A DNA stretch of 64,000 nt from Coffea arabica (GCF_036785885.1 NC_092310.1:4092001-4156000), one strand, 5' to 3'. Shown: positions 1-11,351, counted from the first letter of the stretch. Notes: generated from the letters alone by a model not told the origin. Program-made: numbers and translations.

Positions 1-640
1 CCTTGCTTTACAGTAAATATATTGATACAGTTTTTCATATCTCTCATCTGAATACCATCTCTGCAAGATTTTAGCGCATGGATAAGTGAAGTATTTGATA
101 TATAGATGACATGGACTTTTGGATGGAGACTGAAGAAGATATGTCAGTTCTTGTACACCTAGAAACCTTAAATGCCACCTCAGAACTTAGTAGCTTCCTA
201 TTAATGCATATAATGGAGCTCCTAATTATGGACATTAAAGATGAGTATTTGATTTGTAATACCAACAGCAGGAACTCTAAACTTAGTGCATTTTCTTTAT
301 ATGTTCATGAAGCTGGCTGATTCAGGAATTGTGCCACTTTTTTGAGGCAAGGGGGGGAGGGGGATTTGATTGAAGAAGCAACATACACTTGAACAGATCA
401 AGAGGCCTCTTGATGTAGGGAGCTGCATATTAGCAGAATTTTGGTTGGGAGCTCCAATGACAAAAATGAAATTCAGAAGTTAGTGTAGTTTTGTCTTTGG
501 TGAAGATTTTCCAGAGAAACAGGGCAAATGTGGCAAGCAAAGAGCTTTTGCAAGTGCTTCGCGTGCCTGCGAAGATTGCAGTTGGGATACCAGCTGACTA
601 GGCAGTTGTTTCTAGACTTGCTGAAATTTGCACAAAAACA
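1..640. other. left edge, no secure gene
   Basis: No recognisable gene. A plus-strand reading frame at 111-320 ends in a stop after a 69-residue stretch with no known motif, and an overlapping minus-strand frame is equally open, so neither is convincing. It could be a 3' exon or UTR of a gene lying to the left. A short G-rich run sits near 348-363. Confidence 0.3.
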
Positions 641-1183
641 CCATTGATTGTTGTTGTAAATTGCATGAGGAGACATGCCCTTTTCTTCTGCTCCTGACTG
701 ATGTTTAATGGCATTATTGACATTTTCATCGGAGTTCATGAAAATCGCTTATGCCTTCTATCCAACACCGAATGATGACAGAAAAAAAAAATCCAACAGT
801 GTTTAATGATTGTAACCTGTATAAAGACTTGAAAGTGTTCCCAGGTCCAGAATGGACACTTCAGTTTGTTGATAGGTTAATGACTTCTGGAGTCAGAAGT
901 ACTCAGAACTTGAATTTATGAGCCTAGTATTTGTGACTAGGTGACTGTTTCCAATCTTCCACTTGATTCGCTTATTTATATTTCTAGTCCTCCACGTCCA
1001 CCCGCAAGCAAATTATGTCTTATTCCATTGGAGCAATATCTCTAAACTTTCCTTCTCAATTGAGCAAAGAGGATATAAAGGAAAGAGCAGGCTAAAACCA
1101 CTATTAATCGCACTGGCAAAGTAAATCTTCTTTTCCTTTTCAATTGAGGAAGCAAAATGGATTTTCAATTATTTGAAATACAA
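640..1183 (-). repeat. duplicated 3' flank of the F-box gene
   Basis: This stretch aligns base by base, with small indels, to 6630-7203, the 3' flank of the intact F-box gene. Shared landmarks include GACATGCCCTTTT, CTCTATCCAACACC-type blocks and TCCATTGGAGCAA. It is therefore the non-coding part of a segmental duplication that also contains the F-box pseudogene. No separate gene is seen. Confidence 0.75.
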
Positions 1184-1399
1184 CTAAGCATTTTTTTTAT
1201 CAGGACTAGGTAACGATATCTTTTGGAGCTCATTGTAAGTTTTATCCTTGAACTTGTATACTATGGCTCTGCATTTTAAGTGTAACATCATGGACAATTC
1301 CTCATCATCATTGCTAGCTACATGAAGAACATGGAAAGCTGAGGCAAGTCCACTTACATCAAGATTGTGCTTCGCATACCAGTTGAAGTCGCCTGCGAT

Positions 1400-1707
1400 C
1401 ATGGTTCAAAGTCGCGGTCGCAGCCCTGGACTGTTCCACATCAGTCTCGGCATATCGGTCGCAGTCTCGACGAGACGCGAATTTTTGAGAAATTTAATAT
1501 TCTAAAAATTGTAAACAATATGATAAAAATAATTAAAAAATTAGTAAAAATAATAAAAATTCGAGTTGACTCGGAATGACTCGAAGTGATTCGGTGTGAC
1601 TCGGCCATTTCAATCATTCACGGTAACGTCTCGGCTAGTTGAGTATTTTGACATCGTTTCGTCATGGTATAGTATCGGCGAGGTCTCGGCCGAATCTTCG
1701 AACCATG
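1400..1707. mobile_element. hAT-like MITE inside the F-box pseudogene
   Basis: About 308 bp with imperfect inverted ends: CATGGTTCAAAGTCGCGG at the left, and a right end whose complement begins CATGGTTCGAAGATTCGG. Subterminal DNA is rich in GACTCGG/CTCGGC repeats around an AT-rich core. The flanks share CGAT or TGCGAT, so the exact duplication is unclear, probably because host sequence was deleted nearby. Class is inferred from similarity of layout to the clearer elements in this window. Confidence 0.6.
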
Positions 1708-2075
1708 CGATTCCGCTGACCTAATGCAGCTCCTTCGATGCTTTTCCATGACTTGCTCTCTGAGGAGTAGACATGGATAAAGTTCTGTGATCCGCCACTA
1801 GAACAAATTGCTATCACTTTATATTCCATTAATTTGGAATTGGAAGTATCATATGCCAAAAACATATGTACTTCCTTCCACGTACTACGCCTTTCAGGGC
1901 ACGGAAGTGCAGCTTACTCTTTAGTAGTTGGATTATACACATAATACCTGTAGTCATAAAAAAAGCTTACTGCCCTTTGTGCTACGGATCAGAAACAATG
2001 CGTTGCAGGAGCTCAATATGTCAGTATCATAGCTGCTGTTTTCATCAGAATCCAGAAAACTGAGGTTGTCCTGGA

Positions 2076-2533
2076 CCAGTAGGGATGCAAACGAGTCGAG
2101 CTCGAGTCGAGCTTTGGCTAAACGAGCCGAGCTCGACGAGCTCAAAATATCAAGCTCGAGCTCGAGCTCGAGTCAAATTCGAGTCGAGCTCGAGCTTAAA
2201 AAATAAAAAAATAATAATTATTATTTTATTTTTAAAAAATAAAAAATAAATATTTATTTTTAAAAATAAATAAAATAATAATTTTTTTAATAAATAATAA
2301 AATATTAGGGATATATATGTAATTTTACTATTAAATAAAAAATAAAAAATAAAAAATAAATATATAATTGAGCTTGCGAGCGAGTTTAATGTTTTTGAGC
2401 TCGAGCTCGAGCTCGAAATCGACTTAATTGGCTCGAGCTCGACTCGAACTCGAAATTGACGAGCTCGAGTCGAGCTCGTATTCGAGCCGCTCGCGAGCCG
2501 ATCGCGAGCGGCTCGATTCGCGAAACAGCCCTA
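2076..2533. mobile_element. hAT-like MITE packed with CGAGCTCGAG
   Basis: 458 bp flanked by the exact 8-bp duplication GTCCTGGA (2068-2075 and 2534-2541). The intact paralogue at 8030-8060 shows an uninterrupted site, which confirms the insertion. Inner ends are TAGGGATGCAAACGAG and the complement TAGGGCTGTTTCGCG. Both ends are dense in CGAGCTCGAG-type repeats, and the core is nearly pure A/T. No coding capacity. Confidence 0.88.
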
Positions 2534-2829
2534 GTCCTGGAGACAGTTGGGCAGCTTCTCTTCAAAGGGTATGTAGGTACTTATAGTTGGTTTTGCTAGT
2601 TTTCATGGTACGTATTTGGATAGAGAGGCCTGATACTCTAGGTTTCCAAATTGATCTAAAAAAGGGATCAGAAATAAGAGACAACCATATCCTGGAAACT
2701 GACTTAGAACGAATGAGGGATTTGGCAGGTAGACTCTTAAGAATCTGTGTCAGTATTTGATCACTTGATTCTATTGCTTCAGTACCTTGCTTTATCATTT
2801 TTCTGCATGGAGCCAGCTTTCAGTATATC

Positions 2830-4289
2830 CGTCCATGAGTGAAAATGCAGTAAGTATATATAGATACTGAGGTACCTGAGTCAAGTTTCATACTGATTTC
2901 AACAATTTCCAATTCATCTGCTATGGAGTCCTTGCATCATAACAGTCTCCAAAGCCATATTTGAGATTCAACTTAAAACACCATGAAATACCACTCCAGT
3001 CTTAAAGCAGTCAAAGCATTCTATTTCTAATGCATTTTTTTTTTTGGTGTGAATATCATTTCTCTAACTCAGGAGCAAATTTGAATTATGTTAGGTTTTC
3101 TAGACTAGTTTAAATCATACGGTTGTTAATTTGACTGAATTAGAGTTTGGAATGGAATATAAACTTTCAGAAAAAAAAAAAAGAAGAATATTAGGAAAGT
3201 TTGTGCTGTCCAATAAATTTATTTCTTGCACAATTTTCTGTGATTATTTCTCTAACTTCTCAAAAATTTGAACTTTTTTTGGTATCCTAGAATTTTCATC
3301 AGATGATAAATTTGGCTAACATAAATATGCATTAAGATCAAACTTTTCATCTCAGCTATATTAAATTCCCTTATCTCCATTAAAGCAGAAAAGAAGGAAA
3401 TTAAGCAATATGTAAGAATTTTTTTTGGGGGGTCGTGGTGGTTTGCGGGGGGGGGGGGGGGGGGGGGGGGGGGGGAAGGAGTGGGCGAGGGAGGAGGTGG
3501 ACTTATACACATCCGTTACTGCAAAAATTATACTGCTTCATTGGCATAGCTAGTGATGTATATTTACGTCTTTCTTTTAGTACCTTTTTTTTCTTTTAAA
3601 ACTTATTTTCATGCTACAAGGCAAAACTTAATTTACCGGGCAAGGTTTTCACTTTTTTTTTTTTTCCTTTTTCCTTCTCCTTATTTTGGAATTGTTATTC
3701 TGGATCCTAGTGGAAAAAGATAGAAGGGGTAATAATAAAATATTCCCTTGTTATGTTAAAAAAAAAAGAGCAGGGAATCGTTAGCTTTATTATTATTATT
3801 ATTATTGGATAAGAATCATTAGCTTCATTAATCATAGACATTCGGGAGACTCAATTAGTTCACGGTTTAAATGGGAAGAAAAATTTTAGGGGCATATAGG
3901 AGAGTCCTCTAAAAGGAAAACATTCTTAAAATGTATGTTTTGGATTTTTTAAAACAATAATGTAATTTTTTTGTGACGTAATAATGTCGGTGAAATAAAA
4001 AGATAATTGAAAAAATAAAACGAGAATTAGAAAACATGTTTGTAATACAATTCAATAGTAGTATTTTACAAATAATGCCCTATCCAAATTCCAAACGATG
4101 AAGCATGCCCTATCCAAACTAAGCTAATTGGACTATTACATTGATGAGCATAGAGATGATAATAACAACAATAATAGAAGATATCTTTAACTCAACAATT
4201 ATGCGAAGATTAAAGTCTAAAGACTACATTTCTTCAATGCAATTCGGCCAGTTTGCATGAACACATTTACATGAACTATGAAGCCTTTG
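2830..4289. other. intergenic, simple repeats only
   Basis: Region upstream of the pseudogene. It holds a 29-base G run at 3447-3475, a (TTA)n microsatellite at 3788-3806 and several T/A runs. A plus-strand purine bias gives a spurious proline-rich minus-strand frame at 3252-3512. No gene is supported. Confidence 0.6.
3447..3475. repeat. poly-G tract
   Basis: Twenty-nine consecutive G residues, bordered by further G-rich bases. Long G runs are unstable and are often mis-sized in assemblies. Confidence 0.95.
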
Positions 4290-4297
4290 GAATAAAT

Positions 4298-4489
4298 GCC
4301 CCTCCTGGGCAGCTCGTTTGGTCACGACAGCCCCTTGGAAGTCGTTGTCCAGCTCCCCCATCAGGGATTGAGTCCCAGTTGTTATCGTGTTCGGGGGGAA
4401 GGGGTCTCTCCTCCCGGATCGGAGTGGGATCAGTCGGGTCCCATAAGAATTGACCCAGACACCCACTCCGTCAGAAAAAAAAAAAAAAA
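4298..4489 (+). mobile_element. tRNA-derived SINE, family A, copy 1
   Basis: About 192 bp starting GCCCCTCCTGGGCAGCTCG and ending in a run of A, flanked by the exact duplication GAATAAAT (4290-4297 and 4490-4497). A box-A-like CTCGTTTGGTCACGAC and a box-B-like GGGATTGAGTCCC mark an internal RNA polymerase III promoter. It shares its head and tail with the SINE at 6374-6502 and has an extra central segment of about 60 bp. Compact size, A-tail and duplication are typical of plant SINEs. Confidence 0.88.
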
Positions 4490-4628
4490 GAATAAATATT
4501 GCAATGTATCCCTTGGGTTGTGACACTTTCTATTGGCGTGGGGCTATTGGATGCTCCTAATCAAATAGAACAAGATGAGGAGTCGAAAAAGGCTTCTCAC
4601 GAGTAATTTGTGTCTATCATTTCTAAAA

Positions 4629-5418
4629 TGGATGGATAATTTCGAAACCTTCCTTGAGATTTTTGATAATTTCACCTAGTTTTTTTAAAGTTTTAAAAAT
4701 TACATATACCTCCCTTTCAAGTTACCATTTTGGTAACAAAAACTATTCAGGCGTCAAAATTTTGAATAAATAACCCAAAATATTCTCATAAAATTGTGAA
4801 GTTCATTTACTTTCCTATAAAATTCTTAAAAAAGTTTGGAACATATACAACATCACAAACCCAATTTCAACCTTTATCTCTACTATTCTAAACCTTCCAT
4901 ATTTCCAAATCTCAAATCAATACTATTATCTCCATCACCACCACTACCATCAGTCCCTAAATTCTAAAATCTCAATCTAAGCGAAAGAAACAAAATTAGC
5001 ACTATTAAATTTAAAAATTTCACCAACTGCATTCATATAGCACCATATCCCTCAAATGTTGGAATACCAATACTAGTCCATCCTTCTTAAACCTTCAACC
5101 TACATCTTCTCTATTCATCTCTAGATCCTCCAAGTAAAACTAAAATTAATTTGTAATATGTTTAAAATTGTGTTTATTACAAATTGGTTATTCCAAGAGT
5201 GAACTTTGTTTTTGTTGCCATTTAATGTCTAATTGTGTGAAATGCATTCACATGCACAAGATTAGGAGCAAATTATTTAATTGTATAAAAAATATTAATA
5301 TGTTAACGTTATTATGATCAGTTTACAAAGGCCAAGAGAAGTAAGTATAATATTAAAAATCTCAAAGGTAGCAGGCGAAATTGTCAAAGATCTCGAGCGA
5401 GATTTCTCAAATTATCCC
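4629..5418. mobile_element. Mutator-like MITE
   Basis: 790 bp flanked by the exact 9-bp duplication TTTCTAAAA (4620-4628 and 5419-5427). Long imperfect inverted ends of about 45 bp: left GGATAATTTCGAAACCTTCC, right complement GGGATAATTTGAGAAATCTC. Nine-base duplications and long inverted ends point to Mutator-type mobilisation. No transposase frame; the inside is AT-rich. Confidence 0.88.
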
Positions 5419-5427
5419 TTTCTAAAA

Positions 5428-6358
5428 AGTAAGATCTGATTCAAGTAGAGATGACAATTGAGATGGCTGTTCGCAAATAGGCTAGCAATCCTGTCCCAAA
5501 TTCCCAATAAGTTAATGACTTGGGTTTTAATCGATTCTCACTTGTTTGGCTACAAATGCCAATGAGAAGGGACATTGCCACAAAGGTTCAGAAAGCACGG
5601 ATTTAATTTTAATTTTATAATTGCAAATATGGTTGAAAGAAGAATTACGTTATTGGATATGCAAATCGACTACAGATCGGCAAGATCTTATTTGAATTCG
5701 ATTCCCTAATTAACCAAATCAAATATGATTAGGCTTACGTTTGGCTTCATTAAAATAAAAATTGGAAATTTACATAAAAGAGATTTCATCGAGTCAAATA
5801 TGAACACAATTTTAAACTTATTAAAATAGACAAACAACATTGAACAACTAGAATGTCCTGTTTGATTGGATTTATTTACACCACTACTTGCATGTAAGGT
5901 TTTTTGAAACTTTCATGGGGAAAAAGTAAAATTGTAAAAAATATTTCTAGTAAATGCCAAATTCTCAAGCTTGTGGGGGCAACTTATAAGGGGGACAACA
6001 AATTAGATCTTTAAAATTCTTCGCAGTCTGTCAATGCGGAAATTCTAAAAACAAATCAAGTAGCGCGTTTTAGCTGTCAAGTGTCAAACACCTAATTCCA
6101 AGCGCGTGCTGCTGGCTTACAATTCATCCTTTCTCCGTTCACATCCACAAACTTTTCTAGGCAATTTTAAACCAAAATTGTACCCACTATACATTACCTA
6201 CTACTAAGATATTCAACGGAGATAAGGTTGAAGTCTTGAAGAAAATTCTTAAAAAAGTGTAAAGCCGAATAATATTCATCATTTTAGTCCATTTTGATCA
6301 CGTCATATAGAGACTAAGAAACATCAAGCATCAATATCACTCAAAAAGTCATTGGCCT
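5428..6358. other. intergenic, nothing recognised
   Basis: AT-rich sequence with stops in all frames and no paired terminal repeats or long tandem arrays seen by eye. Confidence 0.5.
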
Positions 6359-6373
6359 AATCTAGACTAGGAA

Positions 6374-6502
6374 GCCCCTCCTGGGCTCGTTTGGTCACGA
6401 CAACTCCTTGTTAAGTTGTTGTCCAACTCTCCCATCAGGGATCGAGTTCCAGGGGCTACCATGTTCTGAGGGAAGGGACTCCGTCAGCCAAAAAAAAAAA
6501 AA
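6374..6502 (+). mobile_element. tRNA-derived SINE, family A, copy 2
   Basis: 129 bp starting GCCCCTCCTGGGCTCGTTTG with an A-tail, flanked by the exact 15-bp duplication AATCTAGACTAGGAA (6359-6373 and 6503-6517). Box B reads GGGATCGAGTTCC. It lacks the central segment present in the copy at 4298-4489, so at least two subfamilies exist. The long perfect duplication suggests a fairly recent insertion. Confidence 0.93.
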
Positions 6503-6517
6503 AATCTAGACTAGGAA

Positions 6518-7203
6518 AATGGAATTGATGTTTATGTCGTCTTAAAGTATGAATGACAACAACATTATGGGAAAAATGTAAAATTACTTTTCTCACTTTC
6601 AAAACTTGTGCAAATAAAGGGTACTGCAGACATGCCCTTTTTTTTTGGCTGTTCCTAACTGATGATTAATGGCATTGACATTTTCATATGCAGTTCATGA
6701 TAATCCCTTGTCCCTCTATCCAACACCAAAAGATGGCAGAACACAACTTCAAGGATCTGTTTAATGATTATAACACGTAAAAAAAAACTCAAAAAGTGTT
6801 CCAAAATGCCAACTATTGTGCACTAGGACACTTCATTTTGAGTTTGTTGATAGGTTAACGACTTCTTGAATCAGAACTGGTAATTTATTATTAGCCTACC
6901 ATATCTGTCTGTGTAATGTTTCCAATCTTCCATTTGATTTTCTTATTTAATTTTCTTGTGCTACAAGTCCACGAGCAAGCTAATCATGTGCAGTTCCATT
7001 GGAGCAACATCTCCAAACTTTCCAATCAGTTCATTCACACTCACTCAGTTACAAATTACAATATTGCAATAGACATTTTATTTATATATGAACTCTTCAG
7101 TTCTGTAGCAACCATTTGACACAGAAATATGCCGAAAGAAAGAAAGAAAGAGCTAAAACTACTCTTCATTAACAATCTCACCAGCAGAATAAACCTTCTT
7201 TCT
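6518..7203. other. 3' flank of the F-box gene
   Basis: Downstream region of the minus-strand F-box gene, presumably containing its 3' UTR. It aligns with 640-1183. A plus-strand frame at 6916-7119 is not supported by any motif or by the duplicate copy. A short GAAA repeat lies at 7133-7149. Confidence 0.6.
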
Positions 7204-8352
7204 TTAGTTGAGCAAGCAGAATGGATTTTCAATCAACTGATGTACAACTAAGCATTTCTGATCAGGTAGCGCTGTCTTCTGGAGCTCCTTGTAGGTTTTA
7301 TCCTTGAACTCGTGCGACATGGCTCTGCCTTTTACAAGTAAAATCATGGATGATACCTCATCTTCCTTGCTAGCTATGTGAAGAACATGGAATGCTGAAG
7401 CAAGGCTGGTAAGATCAACATGGTACTTCACAGACCAGTTGAACTGGCCACGCTTCATCTGATGGACAAAAAGCATATTAGCATCAGAGCTGGATCCCAG
7501 GATTAGGCATAAATGGCCTTCATTAGTCTTTCCAAAATGTTTCAGCTTTCTTTGCTGATTACTCTTTTGCAGCGGAGGCATGGCAAATCGCTGGAAAACT
7601 TCTGAGGAAACATTAAAACATTGCGATTCCTCTGACCTTAGTGCTGGCCAGAGGATGGAGCCATCAAAATAAACTCCCAAGTTGAAACAAACATCACCTA
7701 ACGCAACTCCTTCAATGCCTTTCCATGACTTGCTCTCTGAAGAATACATATTGACAAAAATCTGTGATCTGCGAATAGAGCTGATTGCTACCAATTTGTA
7801 AGCTATTGATTCGGAAGGATCATAAGCCAAAAACATATTCACTTCCTTCCACGCACTACGCCTTTCAGGGCATGGAACTGCAACATACTTTTTGGTTGTT
7901 GGATTACAGATATAGTACCTGTGGTTGTAGAAAAGTTTACTACCTTTTTTACAAAGGATCAGAAACAATCCATTGCAAGAGCTCAAGATCTCAGTACCAC
8001 AGATGCTGTTTCCATCAGAATTCAGAAAACTGAGATTGTCTTGGAGACTATTAGGCAGCTTGGCTTCCACTTTGATGTACTCATGCTTGGTTTTGCAAGT
8101 TTTCTTGGTAGATATCTGGATGAAGAGGCCTGACACTCTCGGCTTCCAAATTGATTTAAGGAAGGGATCAGAAATAAGAGACGACCATCTCTTGGAAACT
8201 AACTTAAAACGGAAAAGGGATTTTGCAGGTAAATGTTTAAGAATCTGAATCAAGATTTCATCACAAGATTCAATTGCTTCAGCTGAAGCACATACCATAT
8301 TTGTAGTACGGCGTGAGTGACCTCTGTATATTTTCTTTCTGCAGGGAGCCAT
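7204..8352 (-). CDS. F-box protein with F-box-associated domain
   Basis: Intronless 382-residue protein. The F-box spans about residues 24-70 (ILIQILKHLPAKSLFRFKLV, then SKRWSSLISDPFLKS) and would bind a SKP1-like adaptor so that the protein acts as the substrate receptor of an SCF ubiquitin ligase. The rest resembles the plant F-box-associated beta-sheet region: ILSSCNGLFL, CNPTTKKYVAVPCP, FLAYDPSES, SESKSW and a LGVYFDGSILWPA block. Substrate is unknown. The closest general type is the At5g07610-like plant F-box group; that is recognition from memory, not a search. The start chosen is the first in-frame ATG. A second Met, residue 19 (8298), lies just before the part conserved with the pseudogene and could be the true start, because a TATATA stretch lies only 30 bp upstream of the first ATG. 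The frame is intact while the neighbouring duplicate is dead, which suggests retention of this copy. Confidence 0.93.
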   Translation of the reverse strand: MAPCRKKIYRGHSRRTTNMVCASAEAIESCDEILIQILKHLPAKSLFRFKLVSKRWSSLISDPFLKSIWKPRVSGLFIQISTKKTCKTKHEYIKVEAKLPNSLQDNLSFLNSDGNSICGTEILSSCNGLFLILCKKGSKLFYNHRYYICNPTTKKYVAVPCPERRSAWKEVNMFLAYDPSESIAYKLVAISSIRRSQIFVNMYSSESKSWKGIEGVALGDVCFNLGVYFDGSILWPALRSEESQCFNVSSEVFQRFAMPPLQKSNQQRKLKHFGKTNEGHLCLILGSSSDANMLFVHQMKRGQFNWSVKYHVDLTSLASAFHVLHIASKEDEVSSMILLVKGRAMSHEFKDKTYKELQKTALPDQKCLVVHQLIENPFCLLN

Positions 8353-8750
8353 CTTTCAACACATGAGTGAGAATGCAGAAGTATATAAAGTACTGAGGGA
8401 TTTCAGTCAATCTTGACAAGGAGTGTGTTTCTTTCTTTTTTTATCCTTTAACATAAGTGTAAGGTTTTGAATCGAAATCCTTCTGTTTAAAATCCATTTT
8501 CCCTAGTTCTATATCAAGAAATAAAAGAACTAATTTCGTTGATTGAGACATTAATCAAATGAATTTAATGTCTCTTGTTTTACTCACAAATCCTCCCCTT
8601 TTTCTCCTTCTGTAAGGTTTAAAATCTCTTTAAAAAAAAAAGAGAAAAGAAAAATGAAATGCATTGTGGATATTAAATTTTACATGTCCATCAAATTTTC
8701 AAGGAAAAAAGAAAGACTAATGGAAAGAAAAAAGTTAGGATTGTCTCTGG
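8353..8750. promoter_or_regulatory. upstream region of the F-box gene
   Basis: Presumed promoter of the minus-strand F-box gene. A TATATA stretch (8382-8388) lies close to the ATG and is conserved in position with the duplicate at about 2851-2862. No further sites are identified. Part of this region is also conserved in the duplicated block. Confidence 0.4.
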
Positions 8751-9258
8751 AACCTGTGTCCATTGACTGTAAATGGTCTGGGATGGGCTTTCTTGACATA
8801 TGGGTTTAGTTGCCTTTGGGCTTGAAGAACAAGCCAAATGTGTAAGTGGGCTGCGCTTGGGCAATACTAAGCTCATATCTTTGTATATTAAGTTTCAAAA
8901 AATATAAACATGTGTTGTTAAATATATTAATGTTTACAATATATCTTATTATTTTAAAAATTGATACTATTTAAAAAATTTGTAATCCTAAGTAAGATTA
9001 TTTTGTATTAATTATGTAAAATTCTGAATTTTTAAATTAAAATTTTATGATTTAATTAATATATGATATTTAAAGGATGAATTTTTATTTCGGCCACCAT
9101 TCTTGATCCGAAAGCCCAATAAATTTAAAGACATGGACTTGGGCGTTAACATTTCCAACCCGAATGGGTTAAACTCAAACCCAACTATTTATAGTTTTTA
9201 ACTAGGATTGGGCTTGGACATATCCAAATTCAGCCCAATAGGCCCGATTGACAGGCAT
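8750..9258. mobile_element. degenerate hAT-like MITE
   Basis: Both ends carry GGGCTTG/AGCCCAA-type repeats around an AT-rich core. The right edge reads GGCCCGATTGACAGGCATG, like the right ends of better hAT-type elements in the window, and the left edge TGTCCATTGACTGTAAATGG is roughly its inverse. No clear target duplication remains. Confidence 0.4.
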
Positions 9259-10640
9259 GAAAGCACTTATTGTTAATCAATAATTGCGATCAAGTTGAGT
9301 TTAATTTGTAGTAACAGTCCACATGGCCCTATAAATATATTAGTATTTAGCCCATAAATTAGCAAGATTATTCTATAATTTGATAGTTCAAAGTATAAGA
9401 AAAAAACACATTCTTACTTATTCATTAATATTTTTTTAGAAAATTAATGTATTCTAAGCCTTTAATTATCATACAATTTTAAAAACTTCTTTGACAATGT
9501 AATAATATTCATTAAATACTATAATTCATACCACAAAATTGATTAGATATTTTCTGAGATAATAAGAAATTTTTATGATGACCATAAGCCTAGAACTAGA
9601 TATTCATACTCAAATTGATTAGAAAAGATCCAATAATTTTTCCATGAACGAATTTGAATTTTTAGCCATATTATCAAATCTACCTATGTAACAACTCAAA
9701 TTGCACTAATTAAATTTTTTTGCACATATTGATAAAAAAAATTGATAATTTATTAAAAGGGCAATCTTGTTAGAAGTTAGGAAAACCATAAGAAAAATTA
9801 ATTCAAATTCATTTAAAAAGATAAAAGCTGTAAGAAGAGAGAGGGACAAAGTATTAAAAAAATTAATGAGTAAGGAGTTGGATTCAAATATTGGTAAAAT
9901 CTAAGTATCAAATGACCCATCATTTTCAAGTAGGCATGCTACTTAGGTGAGAACAAATGGTTAATTAGATTCAGTACTTTATATACATTCATACACACAC
10001 ACAAATAATCATAATTTCTTGTAACAAGACTAATTGAAGAGAACTAATTAGTCAATAAATACTTGAGTTTTATCTATTTTTGTATCTAACTCTCTCCATT
10101 TTCGGGTCAATAAAATTCTCTCTTCTATAAGTCCTTTTTATCTCTTCCAATAAGTTTGAATTTTTTTATCCACATATTGTAATCTTTCTTGGCATGATTT
10201 TGATTGTCATGTCGATAAATTTATTAACATTGTTAGAAACTTAAACCAAACATATAATTGCAGGTATATAATCATTTTAAAAGCTATCTCAAAAAATACA
10301 CATTATTTCTTTTCTTTTATACATTGTTGTATTTAATGAATATTATCACACCATAATTCATTTATGTATAAAAGATTTAAAAATTGGTTGGTGGTCCAAC
10401 AATTTAGAGCACAAAAAATTTCTATGAACTTGAATTATTCATATCTTGCATTGGTTCATATAGAAGAAAAATAAGAAATATCCCATGCTAACGCATGGGC
10501 TAAAATATTAATGTCTTGTTTAGTGCTTTTTATCCTATGCCCAACATTGAAATTAGAGGAGGAGTGAGCCTTGCTGAAAATTTTTCAAAATCAATAAGCT
10601 TCACCTAAATTACATAAACTTCCTTGCAAAAGTGTAAAAA
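9259..10640. other. AT-rich intergenic spacer
   Basis: Very AT-rich with no open frame of note. It contains one perfect 7-bp hairpin, CCCATGC-taac-GCATGGG (10482-10499). This resembles hairpins near Helitron 3' ends, but no CTRR terminus lies at the expected distance. Confidence 0.45.
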
Positions 10641-10660
10641 TTTCTCGATAAAAGATTTGA

Positions 10661-10820
10661 CGATATCCCTTTTTATTTTGTCCTTTTGAGGAAGGAAGGT
10701 ACAAGATGGAAAAAACCTTTTCATTTTTATCTTCTTTTGTCGATGTCCCCTTTAATTTTGTGCTTTTGTGGTGGGAAGGTACAAGATAGAAAAAAATCTT
10801 TTCATTTTTACCTCCCTTAT
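10661..10820 (+). repeat. tandem duplication of about 80 bp
   Basis: Two units (10661-10740 and 10741-10820) share CGATATCCC / CGATGTCCC, then GAAGGTACAAGAT and CTTTTCATTTTTA. They differ by substitutions, so the duplication is old. A plus frame at 10768-11094 crosses it and is not supported as a gene. Confidence 0.75.
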
Positions 10821-10835
10821 TCTGTGTTTAAAAAG

Positions 10836-10990
10836 ATGGATTAATCTTCTATACAATGATAATGTATATACTTTTACCACTAGATGCATGACATATAATT
10901 CGAATTTAAATTTAAAATTCAAATATTATATATGTGTCATATATCCAACTGTAATATTGTATACACCGTCAATATATATAAGATTTACTT
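10836..10990. mobile_element. relic of the palindromic TGTATACAC MITE family
   Basis: Diverged copy of the short palindromic repeat seen more clearly at 38163-38324 and 43985-44125. It keeps the TGCATGACATATAATTCGAA centre and a GTATACACCGTCA right arm. Confidence 0.45.
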
Positions 10991-11165
10991 TTAAAAAATA
11001 TGGATGGAAATTGAAATTCATAGTTATGATTTGTTTTAAAAACAAGAGCTACAGTTGGCTCGGAAATTGGGATTTAACACCTTTATCCAAATAAATATTA
11101 GATTGAGATAATCGCCTTGATAACAATCTCAACTAATCAATTGGATCAAGAACATTAATCCCACA

Positions 11166-11171
11166 TATAAA
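11166..11171 (+). promoter_or_regulatory. candidate TATA box of the PUT gene
   Basis: TATAAA, 186 bp before the ATG of the transporter gene, a plausible distance for a plant promoter with a 5' leader of about 150 bases. Inference from motif and position only. Confidence 0.4.
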
Positions 11172-11351
11172 CTACTCAAATCATTGATCTTCTTCATTTT
11201 TTCTTTTAACAGTAATAAATAGGCAACAATCAAAAAGTTCTAAAAAGACACCTATAACGGATGTTGAACTTCAACCATCAGCATCCAATTTATCAAAAAT
11301 ATCTTTGGAGGCAATGACCAAAAGTCCATACCAAAAAGTCCACATCCTTCC

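Larger units (their letters stand above)
1184..2816 (-). pseudogene. F-box protein pseudogene, broken duplicate of the gene at 7204-8352
   Basis: Three minus-strand blocks match the intact F-box gene in order. 2534-2816 carries the F-box (ILTQILKSLPAKSLIRSKSV), 1708-2075 carries the middle (FLAYDTSNSKLMEYK-like), and 1184-1399 carries the C-terminal part (SAFHVLHVAS, FKDKTYNELQK). The blocks are separated by two inserted elements (2076-2533 and about 1400-1707). Parts of the middle that exist in the intact gene (roughly its 7437-7616 and 7634-7705) are missing. The start codon equivalent reads CTG at 2814-2816, and the C-terminus ends early after a frame change in a T-run near 1190. Loss of the start, internal deletions and insertions make this a dead copy. 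Family and direction are clear from the paralogue; exact deletion borders are approximate. Confidence 0.88.

Noticed and set aside
2076..2533. CGAGCTCGAG repeats looking like a regulatory array or CRISPR-like array
   Set aside because: The block has an 8-bp duplication and an empty paralogous site, so it is a transposon; repeats lack regular spacers.
3252..3512. Proline-rich minus-strand frame
   Set aside because: It is only the translation of the poly-G tract and purine-rich neighbours.
10482..10499. Helitron 3' end at the CCCATGC/GCATGGG hairpin
   Set aside because: No CTRR followed by T lies at the proper distance on either strand.
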